From: Enterococcus raffinosus
GTDB lineage: Bacteria > Bacillota > Bacilli > Lactobacillales > Enterococcaceae
Length of the DNA: 64,000 nucleotides
Direction: 5' to 3'
Assembly (NCBI RefSeq): GCF_018917525.1
Contig: NZ_JAHLOS010000017.1
Location: 1-64,000 of the forward strand
The position numbers were made by a program, and so were the translations under genes. The notes beneath the pieces were generated by a model, which was not told where the DNA came from, made no database searches, and worked only from the letters and a program-made list of their open reading frames with translations. Positions 49,012 through 56,755 of the stretch are shown here, in pieces (positions within the stretch are counted from its first letter, which is position 1; every line of letters starts with the position of its first letter).

Positions 49012-51105
49012 ATGGATCTAGATAATCGGAGTGTCCAGATTTTACAGGCGGTCGCATCAACTGTGAAGATTTCATCTAAAGAGATCATGGAAAAGTATGA
49101 CTTAACCCGTAATCAACTGGATTATGCGATAAAGAAGATCAATGATTATTTGCAAGAGCACAACTATCGTAAAATCATTCGATCGCGTAATGGTAGTTTT
49201 GTTGTGGATACAAAGGTGGTCGATGCTTTCTCCGGAATCATGAACAGTGAAAGCAAACTAAAGGCTGACGAAAACAGCTTCCTAGATGAGGATCATCGAC
49301 TGTTAGTTATTTTATTATTGATCTTCTCGGCTGATTATCTTTCTCTCTATCATTTTTCGGAGAGCCTTGAAGTCAGTAAGAATACGATTGTGTCGGATAT
49401 CAAGAAATTGAAGCAGCAGATACAAAAATATAAGCTGACGATCGATTACTCTAGAAAAAATGGGTATTATTTTCGCGGGGATGAGGAAGTGATTCGCGGG
49501 TTGATCTTAGTTGTGACAGATCAGGTCATGGATTCCATTTACAATCGACTTATTTTTGATAAATATTTGCTCATTCAATCAGCGGAGATTGATGCCCAAC
49601 GAGAAATGCTGCGGCTGGTTGAAGAGGAATTACATGTTCAGTATACGGATAATCGTATACAAACGGCACCATATTTTCTGGTTCTGCTGAATCGCAGGGT
49701 AAAAAATGAGCATACCATGGAGCAGCGTTTTGGATTACTGGCCAAGGAAATAATGGATACCAATGAGTATGCGGCAATCGTTAAAGTACTTGCCGGACAG
49801 CGAATGCTGCCAAAATCCTATACAGAGCATCTCTATCTGTGTCTTTATATCCTTTCTTTAAAAATTACTGATTTGAGCAATACTTTTTCTCTGAACAAAG
49901 AGGCGCTGCGAAAGCATATTGAAACCTTTATTACCGTACTAGAAAAAAATACGATCATTCAGCTGAATGATAAAGCACAATTAATCGAAAATCTGGTACT
50001 CCATTTAACCCCAGCTTATTATCGTATTCGTTATGGACTAACCTCGGATTATACACTTACTGATATTGTCAAAAATCAATTAGACCCGCTATTTTTTATC
50101 GTGAAATCCTCGATCGCCCCGCTAGAAGATTTCTTTGAAGAGCGACTTCCGAATGACGAGATCTATTTGATCACGATGTTTATCGGCGCCTATATGCAAA
50201 AAGAAAAGCCGATCAATCTGGACAATACGATCGTGAAAGCCGCGGTGGTCTGTCCGAATGGAATCATTAGTTCAAAGCTGCTGGAAAATACGTTGGATAA
50301 CTGGTTTCCGATGATTCATTTTGTCAATTCCTTTTCTATCCGTGAATTTTATGAAAAGGAAGCGGTGCTGGATGTTCAATTGATTTTTTCAACGAATCCA
50401 TTGACGACCAACCTGCCTGTGATCGTTGTCGGAAATGATCTGTCCACCATGAATAAAACGTTGATTGTTAATGAAGTGATCCAGCTGATTTACAAAATCG
50501 ATAGCTATAAGCTGCAGCCGGATAATATTTTATCGATCATCAAAAAGCATCTCCCAATGAATGCGGAAACGGAAAACAAGATTAGAAAAGAATTGACGAT
50601 CTCTTATAATTCGATTTTTCAAATTCAGGATCAGGAGATTTTGACTAACGAAACGAAATTGAATCTGATCGATGTGATCACAGAGGAGAGTATCCTGATT
50701 TTGGAAGAGGAGTTGGAGTGGCTTGATATTTTAAGAAGGTCGACCCAGAACCTGATTGATCGTGAGATTGTGGAGCCGAGCTATTTAACGCATTTGGAAC
50801 AGCAATTTCCAGAAGTCACTCCTAGTATTCTGTTAGGCAATCAAATCGTTATTCCTCATACCGTACCAGAAAACGGAACACGCAGCTTAGGAATGTGCTT
50901 TGCAAAGGTTAAACAAGGATTTACCAGTAATGATCAAACGTATCGTTATGTCGTAGTCATCTCAGCCGTCGATAAAAAATTGCACATCCAACCTATGATG
51001 CAGCTGCTGAAAATTGCCAGTGATCAAAAAGCCATCGCCCGACTAGATCAGGCAGAGGATAAAGCAGCGATTTTATCCATCATCAGTGATTTCAAAAAAA
51101 TATGA
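49012..51105 (+). CDS. PRD-containing transcription regulator with EIIB and EIIA domains (module 2)
   Basis: 697 residues with the same layout as the protein of 43494-45569: N-terminal HTH (MDLDNRSVQILQAVASTVKI, then EKYDLTRNQLDYAIKKIND), Mga-like HTH (DYLSLYHFSESLEVSKNTIV), two PRDs (HLTPAYYRIRYGLT), EIIB-like AAVVCPNGIISSKLLENTL, and EIIA-like NQIVIPHTVPENG. It is clearly a paralogue, diverged along its whole length. GGAGGG precedes ATG. It is followed by a terminator, so unlike module 1 it is separated from its PTS genes by about 360 bp. Confidence 0.9.
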   Translation: MDLDNRSVQILQAVASTVKISSKEIMEKYDLTRNQLDYAIKKINDYLQEHNYRKIIRSRNGSFVVDTKVVDAFSGIMNSESKLKADENSFLDEDHRLLVILLLIFSADYLSLYHFSESLEVSKNTIVSDIKKLKQQIQKYKLTIDYSRKNGYYFRGDEEVIRGLILVVTDQVMDSIYNRLIFDKYLLIQSAEIDAQREMLRLVEEELHVQYTDNRIQTAPYFLVLLNRRVKNEHTMEQRFGLLAKEIMDTNEYAAIVKVLAGQRMLPKSYTEHLYLCLYILSLKITDLSNTFSLNKEALRKHIETFITVLEKNTIIQLNDKAQLIENLVLHLTPAYYRIRYGLTSDYTLTDIVKNQLDPLFFIVKSSIAPLEDFFEERLPNDEIYLITMFIGAYMQKEKPINLDNTIVKAAVVCPNGIISSKLLENTLDNWFPMIHFVNSFSIREFYEKEAVLDVQLIFSTNPLTTNLPVIVVGNDLSTMNKTLIVNEVIQLIYKIDSYKLQPDNILSIIKKHLPMNAETENKIRKELTISYNSIFQIQDQEILTNETKLNLIDVITEESILILEEELEWLDILRRSTQNLIDREIVEPSYLTHLEQQFPEVTPSILLGNQIVIPHTVPENGTRSLGMCFAKVKQGFTSNDQTYRYVVVISAVDKKLHIQPMMQLLKIASDQKAIARLDQAEDKAAILSIISDFKKI

Positions 51106-51110
51106 TGTCC

Positions 51111-51140
51111 GCCCACTCGCAGGTTGAGTGGGCCTTTTTT
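51111..51140 (+). terminator. Terminator after the second PTS regulator
   Basis: GCCCACTC, loop GCAGGTT, GAGTGGGC, followed by CTTTTTT. Confidence 0.85.
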
Positions 51141-51142
51141 GT

Positions 51143-51297
51143 CAGTCACGCTTTTCGCAGTTTGTAAAAGCAGGAGACGTAATAATAAATATTTAACAGG
51201 TATATTGGTCAAGCTGTTTAGCGTGATGATATGCGTACGAAGATAAAATTATTTTTCCAATTTTTGGAAAAATGAGTACCTAAAAATTGAGCTAGCT
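51143..51297. repeat. Dispersed intergenic repeat, copy B
   Basis: Aligns with copy A over its whole length: GCTTTTCGCAGTTTGTAAAA at the left, GTTTAGC mid-way, GCGTACGAA at 51233-51241 and GAGCTAGCT at 51289-51297. The inner hairpin is ATTTTTCCA / TGGAAAAAT (51251-51273): different letters from copy A, but still paired. Confidence 0.7.
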
Positions 51298-51403
51298 TGT
51301 GAAGATAAGGAAGATTAAACGCTTGTGAAATCAATGTTTTCAGCAAGTCATACAAATATTCCGGAATAGGTTCAGTAAAAAATGATTTCAAAACAAATAT
51401 AAA

Positions 51404-51417
51404 AGAAAGCGGTTCCG
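51404..51417 (+). promoter_or_regulatory. cre-like site before the module 2 PTS genes
   Basis: AGAAAGCGGTTCCG fits cre at 12 of 14 positions, 53 bases upstream of the EIIA start. The promoter itself is not clear. Confidence 0.4.
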
Positions 51418-51469
51418 TGCTATCTTTTGAGTAAGCAAGAAGCAAAAAAGAATGAATAGGAGGGATCGA

Positions 51470-51928
51470 GTGATCAAACGAGAGTTGCTTTTTAGCAAAA
51501 TGAAGCCGCAGGATTATGAAGAGATGATTACATTCTTGGGGAAAAGAATGGAGGAGCTGGGATATGTCAAACCAACCTATGTTCCCGCAGTATTGGAAAG
51601 AGAGAAGGGGTTCCCAACAGGATTGCAGATGGGAGACTACGGGATTGCTATTCCCCATACGGATCGTGAGCATGTGTACCAGTCAGCTTTAGCCATCGCA
51701 ACCTTGGCGGAACCTATCGAGGTTTGTTCGATGATCAATCCGGAAGAAAAAGTCTGTGTATCATTGGTCATCTTAATGGCGGTAGAGGACCCGGATGGAC
51801 AGGTGAAGATGCTCAGCAAATTGATGGGGCTTTTCCAAGATGTCCAAACGTTAAAGCGTTTAGAGCGAGCATCGTCTGTAGAAGAAATGTATAACATTGT
51901 GGCAAAAATGGAGTTAGAAATCGCATAA
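51470..51928 (+). CDS. PTS EIIA component, galactitol type (module 2)
   Basis: 152 residues from GTG at 51470, with AGGAGGG 5 bases upstream; an ATG at 51452 has no such site. The phosphorylated His is in GDYGIAIPHTDREHV. It is paralogous to the module 1 EIIA (both have EREKGFPTG/KREKEFPTG before the His motif). It heads the second operon. Confidence 0.88.
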   Translation: MIKRELLFSKMKPQDYEEMITFLGKRMEELGYVKPTYVPAVLEREKGFPTGLQMGDYGIAIPHTDREHVYQSALAIATLAEPIEVCSMINPEEKVCVSLVILMAVEDPDGQVKMLSKLMGLFQDVQTLKRLERASSVEEMYNIVAKMELEIA

Positions 51929-51949
51929 GGCGAAAAGGAGGAAGCAGTA

Positions 51950-52252
51950 ATGAAAAGATACAATGTATTATCAGTTTGTGGATCAGGAACAGTGACATCA
52001 TCAATGGTGGCGGAAAAATTAAGAGAAACATTAGAGGAAAAGGGCTATATCGTTGATACGACAGAGGCGAATCCCAACGAGGCATTGTCGTTAGCGAAAA
52101 CAGGCAAGTTTGACTTTATTACCTATACGAGTCCGCTACCTGATGGGGATTATGGGATTCCAGTGGTGAATGCGATTGGCTTTTTAACCGGTTTTGGCGA
52201 AGATGAATTTTTGGAAGAAGTAGATGGTGTCTTGCTGGCATTAGAAAAGTAA
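51950..52252 (+). CDS. PTS EIIB component, galactitol type (module 2)
   Basis: 100 residues starting MKRYNVLSVCGSGTVTSSMV; Cys 10 of VCGSGTVTS is the phosphorylation site. AGGAGG lies upstream. It is followed by a 209-bp non-coding gap before EIIC. Confidence 0.92.
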   Translation: MKRYNVLSVCGSGTVTSSMVAEKLRETLEEKGYIVDTTEANPNEALSLAKTGKFDFITYTSPLPDGDYGIPVVNAIGFLTGFGEDEFLEEVDGVLLALEK

Positions 52253-52304
52253 GCTTTTAAGAAAAGGTTGTATTTGGTTTCTTGCGAAAGAATAGGAATA
52301 ACAA

Positions 52305-52432
52305 AGCTTTACTGAAATTATTGGTAAAGCTGGAAAACAATATAAAGGATGCTAGTTCCCTTTGCGCTTCAGCGCATTAGAGGAATAGTATACGGCTTGA
52401 GAATCAGACTTATTTTTCAGAAAGAAAAATAA
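52305..52432 (+). other. Three consecutive hairpins between EIIB and EIIC genes of module 2
   Basis: AGCTTTAC/GTAAAGCT (52305-52331), TGCGC-TTCA-GCGCA (52363-52376, extendable by AGTTCC..GGAAT) and TTATTTTTC/GAAAAATAA (52410-52432). None is followed by a T-run. They lie just before the EIIC ribosome binding site. Confidence 0.5.
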
Positions 52433-52461
52433 ATACATTAAAACGAAAAAGGAGTAGTGAG

Positions 52462-53883
52462 ATGTTAGATACTTTAAAGAGTGTTTTTGATACGTTTGGG
52501 TCGGCGGTTTTTGTTCCGGTAATGATTTTTGTGGTTGCCAAAGTATTAAAAGTGAAGACTCAAAAGGCATTTTTATCTGGATTATATGCCGGTGTAGGAT
52601 TAATGGGTTTTACCTTGATTTTGAATTCCTACACTCCGATTATTTCTAAGGTTGTGCAACAGATGGTCGATCAAACAGGGATCAATCTGCCGGCATTCGA
52701 TGTGGGTTGGCAGGCGACGGCGTTAGTTGCCTATTCGACAGAAGCGGGCATGATTTATTTAGTGATTGCCTTAGTTTTACAAACGGTCCTTTTCTTAGTC
52801 AAATGGACGAATGTGTTCCAGCCTTCTGATTTGTGGAATAACTATTCCTACATGGTTTGGGGCTCGATGGTGTATTTGGCTACGAAAAATATGATTTTAG
52901 CCGTTGTCTTAATGTGCTTGTTGAACATGTACAGTCTATTGTTGTCAGAAATGTTAGCCAGAAGATGGTCCAGCTATTATCATTATCCAAATTGTACGAT
53001 CATCGCGATGCACAATATCGAGCCAGGAATCTTTGCACTACTGATGGACCCGATTTGGAATATGCTTGGTCTGCATAAGGTTCGATTGAATCCTCAAGGG
53101 CTGCAGAAAAAATTAGGCTTCTTGGGCGAACCAATCTCATTGGGCTTATTCTTAGGTCTGTTTTTAGGGATTTTGGGAAATATCAGTAATTTAGCGGAAT
53201 TATCTGCATGGGGACAAATCACCGAAGTAGCGATCGCAACCAGTGCGGTCATGGCGATCTTCCCGAAAGTAGCGGGAATCTTCTCACAAGCCTTCAATCC
53301 GATCTCACAGGCAGCTAGTAAAAATGTTCGCGGCAACAACGAAGGTCGTGAATGGTACTTGGGTGTAAATGACGCGACTGGTTATGGTGAACCAGCAACA
53401 TTGATCTCAGGGATTTTGTTGATCCCGATCATGGTCTTTATCGCAATGATCTTACCGGGTAACCAAACATTGCCGGTCGTTGACTTGTTAGCGATTCCAT
53501 ACATGGTTCAAGCGCTGGTCTGCTTATCGAATGGAAATATTGCGAAGACATTGTTAAATGGTGTGATCTGGTTCAGCTTAGGGCTATATATGTGTTCTTA
53601 TACTGCACCAATGTTTACCGAGATTGCCCAAACAGTCGGCGTTACTTTACCAGCCGGTGCGTTGATGGTAACCAGCTTCAATATTTTAGGGAAACCGATT
53701 TTTGGGTTGATCTTCTTAGCATTTTTAAGCCAGAATCCATTGTTGATCGGCTTAACGATCGTCGCGTACTTTGTTGTCTACTTCTTATTCCGTAAAAATA
53801 AAGAAGCTTTTTATGGCTATGTTGAACGCGCTGCGGCGAAAAATAGCGGTGAAATCCCTGAAGGCAAAACAAAGGTAGCTTAA
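52462..53883 (+). CDS. PTS EIIC component, galactitol type (module 2)
   Basis: 473 residues, GatC family with about ten to eleven hydrophobic segments. Landmarks are FGSAVFVPVMIFVVAKVLKV, AFDVGWQATALVAYSTEAGM, KKLGFLGEPISLGLFLGLFL and GVNDATGYGEPATLISGILL. It is about 50 residues longer than the module 1 EIIC, mostly from a C-terminal extension ending in EIPEGKTKVA. AAAGGAG precedes ATG. Confidence 0.9.
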   Translation: MLDTLKSVFDTFGSAVFVPVMIFVVAKVLKVKTQKAFLSGLYAGVGLMGFTLILNSYTPIISKVVQQMVDQTGINLPAFDVGWQATALVAYSTEAGMIYLVIALVLQTVLFLVKWTNVFQPSDLWNNYSYMVWGSMVYLATKNMILAVVLMCLLNMYSLLLSEMLARRWSSYYHYPNCTIIAMHNIEPGIFALLMDPIWNMLGLHKVRLNPQGLQKKLGFLGEPISLGLFLGLFLGILGNISNLAELSAWGQITEVAIATSAVMAIFPKVAGIFSQAFNPISQAASKNVRGNNEGREWYLGVNDATGYGEPATLISGILLIPIMVFIAMILPGNQTLPVVDLLAIPYMVQALVCLSNGNIAKTLLNGVIWFSLGLYMCSYTAPMFTEIAQTVGVTLPAGALMVTSFNILGKPIFGLIFLAFLSQNPLLIGLTIVAYFVVYFLFRKNKEAFYGYVERAAAKNSGEIPEGKTKVA

Positions 53884-53903
53884 TAGAGAAGGATGAAAAG
53901 ATC

Positions 53904-54965
53904 ATGACAAAAAAGATGAAAGCAAGTGTGCTGATAAAACCTGGTGTGTTGGAAGTTCAAGAGGTGGATGTTCCCGATATTGGTGAAGATGAAGTATTAG
54001 TTAAAGTCGCTTACGCGGGGATCTGTGGCTCAGATGTGCCCCGCGCAAACTTAGAAGATGGTGCAAGAATGTATCCGCTCATTTTAGGACATGAATTTAG
54101 TGGAACTGTAGATCGGGTAGGATCACAGGTCACTAAAGTTCAAGTCGGAGACAAGATCGCTGTTGCACCGCTGATTCCAGATCCTAATTCCGAATACACG
54201 AAAGAAGGATCTTATGGACTCAGTGATAATTATAACATAATCGGTACCGGCAGTAATGGCGCCTTTGCAGAATACGTGAAAGTTCCAGAAGAGCATTGTG
54301 TCGTGATGCCGGAGGATTTGGATTTATTGTCAGCGGCTGGGGTAGAGCCGGCGACGATCAGCTGGCATGCGATGCAGCGTTCGAATATGAAGGTTGGCGA
54401 CACTGTAGCGGTGCTTGGCTGCGGACCAATTGGTCAATTTGCCATCCAAATCGCAAAAATATTTGGTGCGAAAAAAGTGATCGCTGTCGATATTTTTGAC
54501 GAAAAGCTAGCCTTGGCAAAAGAACTTGGAGCGGATGTGACCATTAACAGCAAAGAGCAGGATTTAGAAGCAGCGATCAAGGCAGAAACAGGTTTAGGCG
54601 TCCATGTCGTAATTGAAACAGCTGGAAGTAAATTTACGCAAAAGCAGGCGTTACTGATCACTCGAAAACATGGAACAGTCGTACTTGTCGGAATCTCACA
54701 TCAAGATTTGCCATTGTCTGAACAAGAAGCGGAACGCATCATGCGGGCAGAGCTGACGATCACGGGTTCATGGAATTCCTATACAGCTCCTTATCCCGGT
54801 CGGGCGTGGGAGGCGACGTTAGAAGAAATGTCTAAACGCCGAATCAAGTTCAAGGAAATGGTGAGTAATGAAATCACCTTAACCGATCTGCCAGAAGTGC
54901 TGCCAAAGATGTTTAAGCGCGAGCTTGCCTATAACAAAATCGTTGTTGCTGTCAATCCAGAGTAA
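53904..54965 (+). CDS. Galactitol-1-phosphate 5-dehydrogenase-like (GatD family), structural zinc lobe lost
   Basis: 353 residues. The catalytic zinc motifs are AGICGSDVPR and LGHEFSG. The cofactor motif is GCGPIGQFAIQIAK. The C-terminal GSWNSYTAPYPGRAWE is the GatD-type signature. The segment that normally carries four zinc Cys reads PLIPDPNSEYTKEGSYGLSD and has none, so only the catalytic zinc site is likely. It should act on the phosphate made by the PTS of module 2, 20 bp downstream of EIIC. Confidence 0.85.
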   Translation: MTKKMKASVLIKPGVLEVQEVDVPDIGEDEVLVKVAYAGICGSDVPRANLEDGARMYPLILGHEFSGTVDRVGSQVTKVQVGDKIAVAPLIPDPNSEYTKEGSYGLSDNYNIIGTGSNGAFAEYVKVPEEHCVVMPEDLDLLSAAGVEPATISWHAMQRSNMKVGDTVAVLGCGPIGQFAIQIAKIFGAKKVIAVDIFDEKLALAKELGADVTINSKEQDLEAAIKAETGLGVHVVIETAGSKFTQKQALLITRKHGTVVLVGISHQDLPLSEQEAERIMRAELTITGSWNSYTAPYPGRAWEATLEEMSKRRIKFKEMVSNEITLTDLPEVLPKMFKRELAYNKIVVAVNPE

Positions 54966-54980
54966 GAGAGGGCCGAATGA

Positions 54981-55676
54981 ATGTTAGAACAATTAAAAGA
55001 AGAAGTATTTCAAGCGAATTTAGACTTACCTAAACAGGGATTAATTAAATACACATGGGGCAATGTCAGCGCCTATGATTCTGAAACAAAGTATTTTGTG
55101 ATCAAGCCTAGTGGTGTCAGCTATGAAGAGATGACGGCGGAGGATATGGTCGTTGTCGATTTAGAAAATAATGTGATCGAAGGGCGCTTGAATCCATCCT
55201 CCGACACACCGACTCACGCAGTCTTGTATAAGGAATTTCCGGAAATCGGCGGGATCGTTCACACTCATTCAACGTGGGCAGCTGCTTGGGCGCAGTCGGG
55301 ATTGGATGTTCCGGCAATGGGGACGACCCATGCGGATACCTTTTATGGCTCGGTTCCCTGTGCACGATTTTTGAGTCAATATGAAATCGATGAAGGCTAT
55401 GAACACGAAACGGGCTGTGTCATTGTGGAGACCTTCAAACAGCGTGAACTCAAACCCTTAGAGGTACCAGGGGTACTGCTTCATGGTCACGGGCCGTTTA
55501 CATGGGGCAAGGATGCGCATAGTGCCGTGATGAATGCGGTAGTCTTGGAAGAGGTTTGTAAAATGAACCTGCTGACGCGGCAATTAAATTCTTTTGCGGA
55601 AGAGCTGCCGCAAAGGGTGTTGGACAAGCATTATTTACGTAAGCATGGAGCAAATGCTTATTATGGGCAAAAGTAG
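54981..55676 (+). CDS. L-ribulose-5-phosphate 4-epimerase family (AraD/UlaF-like)
   Basis: 231 residues, the AraD length. The metal ligands correspond to Asp 75, His 94, His 96 and His 170 (PSSDTPTH, VHTHST, LHGHGPF), and the catalytic Asp 119 (THADTFYG) and a Tyr pair near the C-terminus (NAYYGQK) are present, which favours epimerase over plain aldolase. It would give D-xylulose 5-phosphate for the pentose phosphate pathway. It lies 15 bp after the dehydrogenase in the same operon. Confidence 0.88.
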   Translation: MLEQLKEEVFQANLDLPKQGLIKYTWGNVSAYDSETKYFVIKPSGVSYEEMTAEDMVVVDLENNVIEGRLNPSSDTPTHAVLYKEFPEIGGIVHTHSTWAAAWAQSGLDVPAMGTTHADTFYGSVPCARFLSQYEIDEGYEHETGCVIVETFKQRELKPLEVPGVLLHGHGPFTWGKDAHSAVMNAVVLEEVCKMNLLTRQLNSFAEELPQRVLDKHYLRKHGANAYYGQK

Positions 55677-55701
55677 TTATTAATTAGGGAGGAGGATTAC
55701 G

Positions 55702-55884
55702 ATGATTAGCGATTTGTTTGTTTTGATTGGATTGGCCTTTTTTATCAAAATCTTTTTTGATGGCGCCAAAAAACTCGTGATTGGAGCGAATGGCGATGTT
55801 GTTAAGAGCAAAACGTATCTGATTCATGGGGCGTTAGGTGTGGCCTTTATGATCGTGGCACGACTAATTACGATCCTCCTCTAA
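55702..55884 (+). CDS. Small two-helix membrane protein inside the module 2 operon
   Basis: 60 residues: two hydrophobic segments at about 4-20 and 42-59 with a short charged loop (DGAKKLVIGANGDVVKSKTY) between. GGAGGAGG lies 8 bases upstream of ATG, a very strong ribosome binding site. The family is not recognised. Its position between the epimerase and aldolase genes suggests a role with the transporter or the pathway enzymes. Confidence 0.75.
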   Translation: MISDLFVLIGLAFFIKIFFDGAKKLVIGANGDVVKSKTYLIHGALGVAFMIVARLITILL

Positions 55885-55909
55885 TCTATAGTTAACAGGG
55901 GATGATAAA

Positions 55910-56755
55910 GTGAAACTTCATGAGATCAATCAAGCTCCTTTTATCAAAGAAATGTGTGAAGCAACCAGTCAACTATGGGCGTATGGTTGGGCCGAACGGA
56001 ATGGCGGGAATATCAGCTATCGCTTACCGCAAGAAGAGGTTCAATACTATTTCGATAGTGATCAGGTTAAAAGAACGATCCCACTAGATTTTACTGTAAA
56101 AAGCTTAGCAGGTGAGCTATTTCTTGTATCAGGTTCAGGTAAATATTTCAAAAATATTCAAAAGAATCCCGCTGATAGTTTAGCGATTATTCGAATAAAT
56201 GCAGAAGGCGACAGGTATGAACTGCTGTGGGGACTAGAGGGTGGCGATTTACCAACGAGTGAGCTGGCGTCGCATCTTCAATGTCATGAAGTTCGTCTTG
56301 CACAAGATCCAGAGCATCGGGTTATTTTGCATACTCATGCGACAGCCATATCAGCGATGACGTTTATTCACGACCTAGACGAAAAGAAATTCACTAAGAC
56401 GCTATGGCAAATGATCACAGAATGTATAGTCGTTTTTCCAGATGGGGTGTCGGTTCTCCCGTGGATGGTTGCAGGGACGAGTCAACTCGGAGCAGCCTCA
56501 GCTGAAAAAATGCAGAATTCTAGAATTGTGATTTGGCCGCATCATGGAATCATGGGCACTGGTCAAACGATGGACGATGCTTTCGGTCTAGTGGAAACGG
56601 CAGAAAAGGCAGCTAAAATCTATCTGCAGATTTGCTCAGCCAAACAAGAAATTAAGCAGCAGATCACAGACCAGCAGCTTTTGGATTTAGCAGAAAAGTT
56701 TCACGTGAAACCGAAAACAGGGATTTTATTGGAAGAAGGTTTGCAGGGTGACTAA
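55910..56755 (+). CDS. Class II aldolase, L-rhamnulose-1-phosphate aldolase family (RhaD)
   Basis: 281 residues from GTG at 55910. The N-terminal GWAERNGGNISYRL, GSGKYFKNIQ, PTSELASH (Glu 118), LHTHAT (His 141, 143), TECIVVFPDGVSVLPWM and WPHHGIMGTG (His 212) match RhaD almost position for position. Zinc-dependent cleavage of a 2-ketose 1-phosphate to DHAP and an aldehyde is expected. No rhamnose isomerase or kinase gene is nearby, so the real substrate may differ. A parS core lies inside its 3' part. It overlaps the next gene by 8 bp. Confidence 0.87.
   Translation: MKLHEINQAPFIKEMCEATSQLWAYGWAERNGGNISYRLPQEEVQYYFDSDQVKRTIPLDFTVKSLAGELFLVSGSGKYFKNIQKNPADSLAIIRINAEGDRYELLWGLEGGDLPTSELASHLQCHEVRLAQDPEHRVILHTHATAISAMTFIHDLDEKKFTKTLWQMITECIVVFPDGVSVLPWMVAGTSQLGAASAEKMQNSRIVIWPHHGIMGTGQTMDDAFGLVETAEKAAKIYLQICSAKQEIKQQITDQQLLDLAEKFHVKPKTGILLEEGLQGD
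56698..56711. other. parS core inside the rhaD-like gene
   Basis: GTTTCACGTGAAAC, the inner 14 bp of the parS palindrome, exact; only the outermost pair differs (A and C where T and A are usual). It encodes the residues around FHVKP near the protein's C-terminus. Confidence 0.6.
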
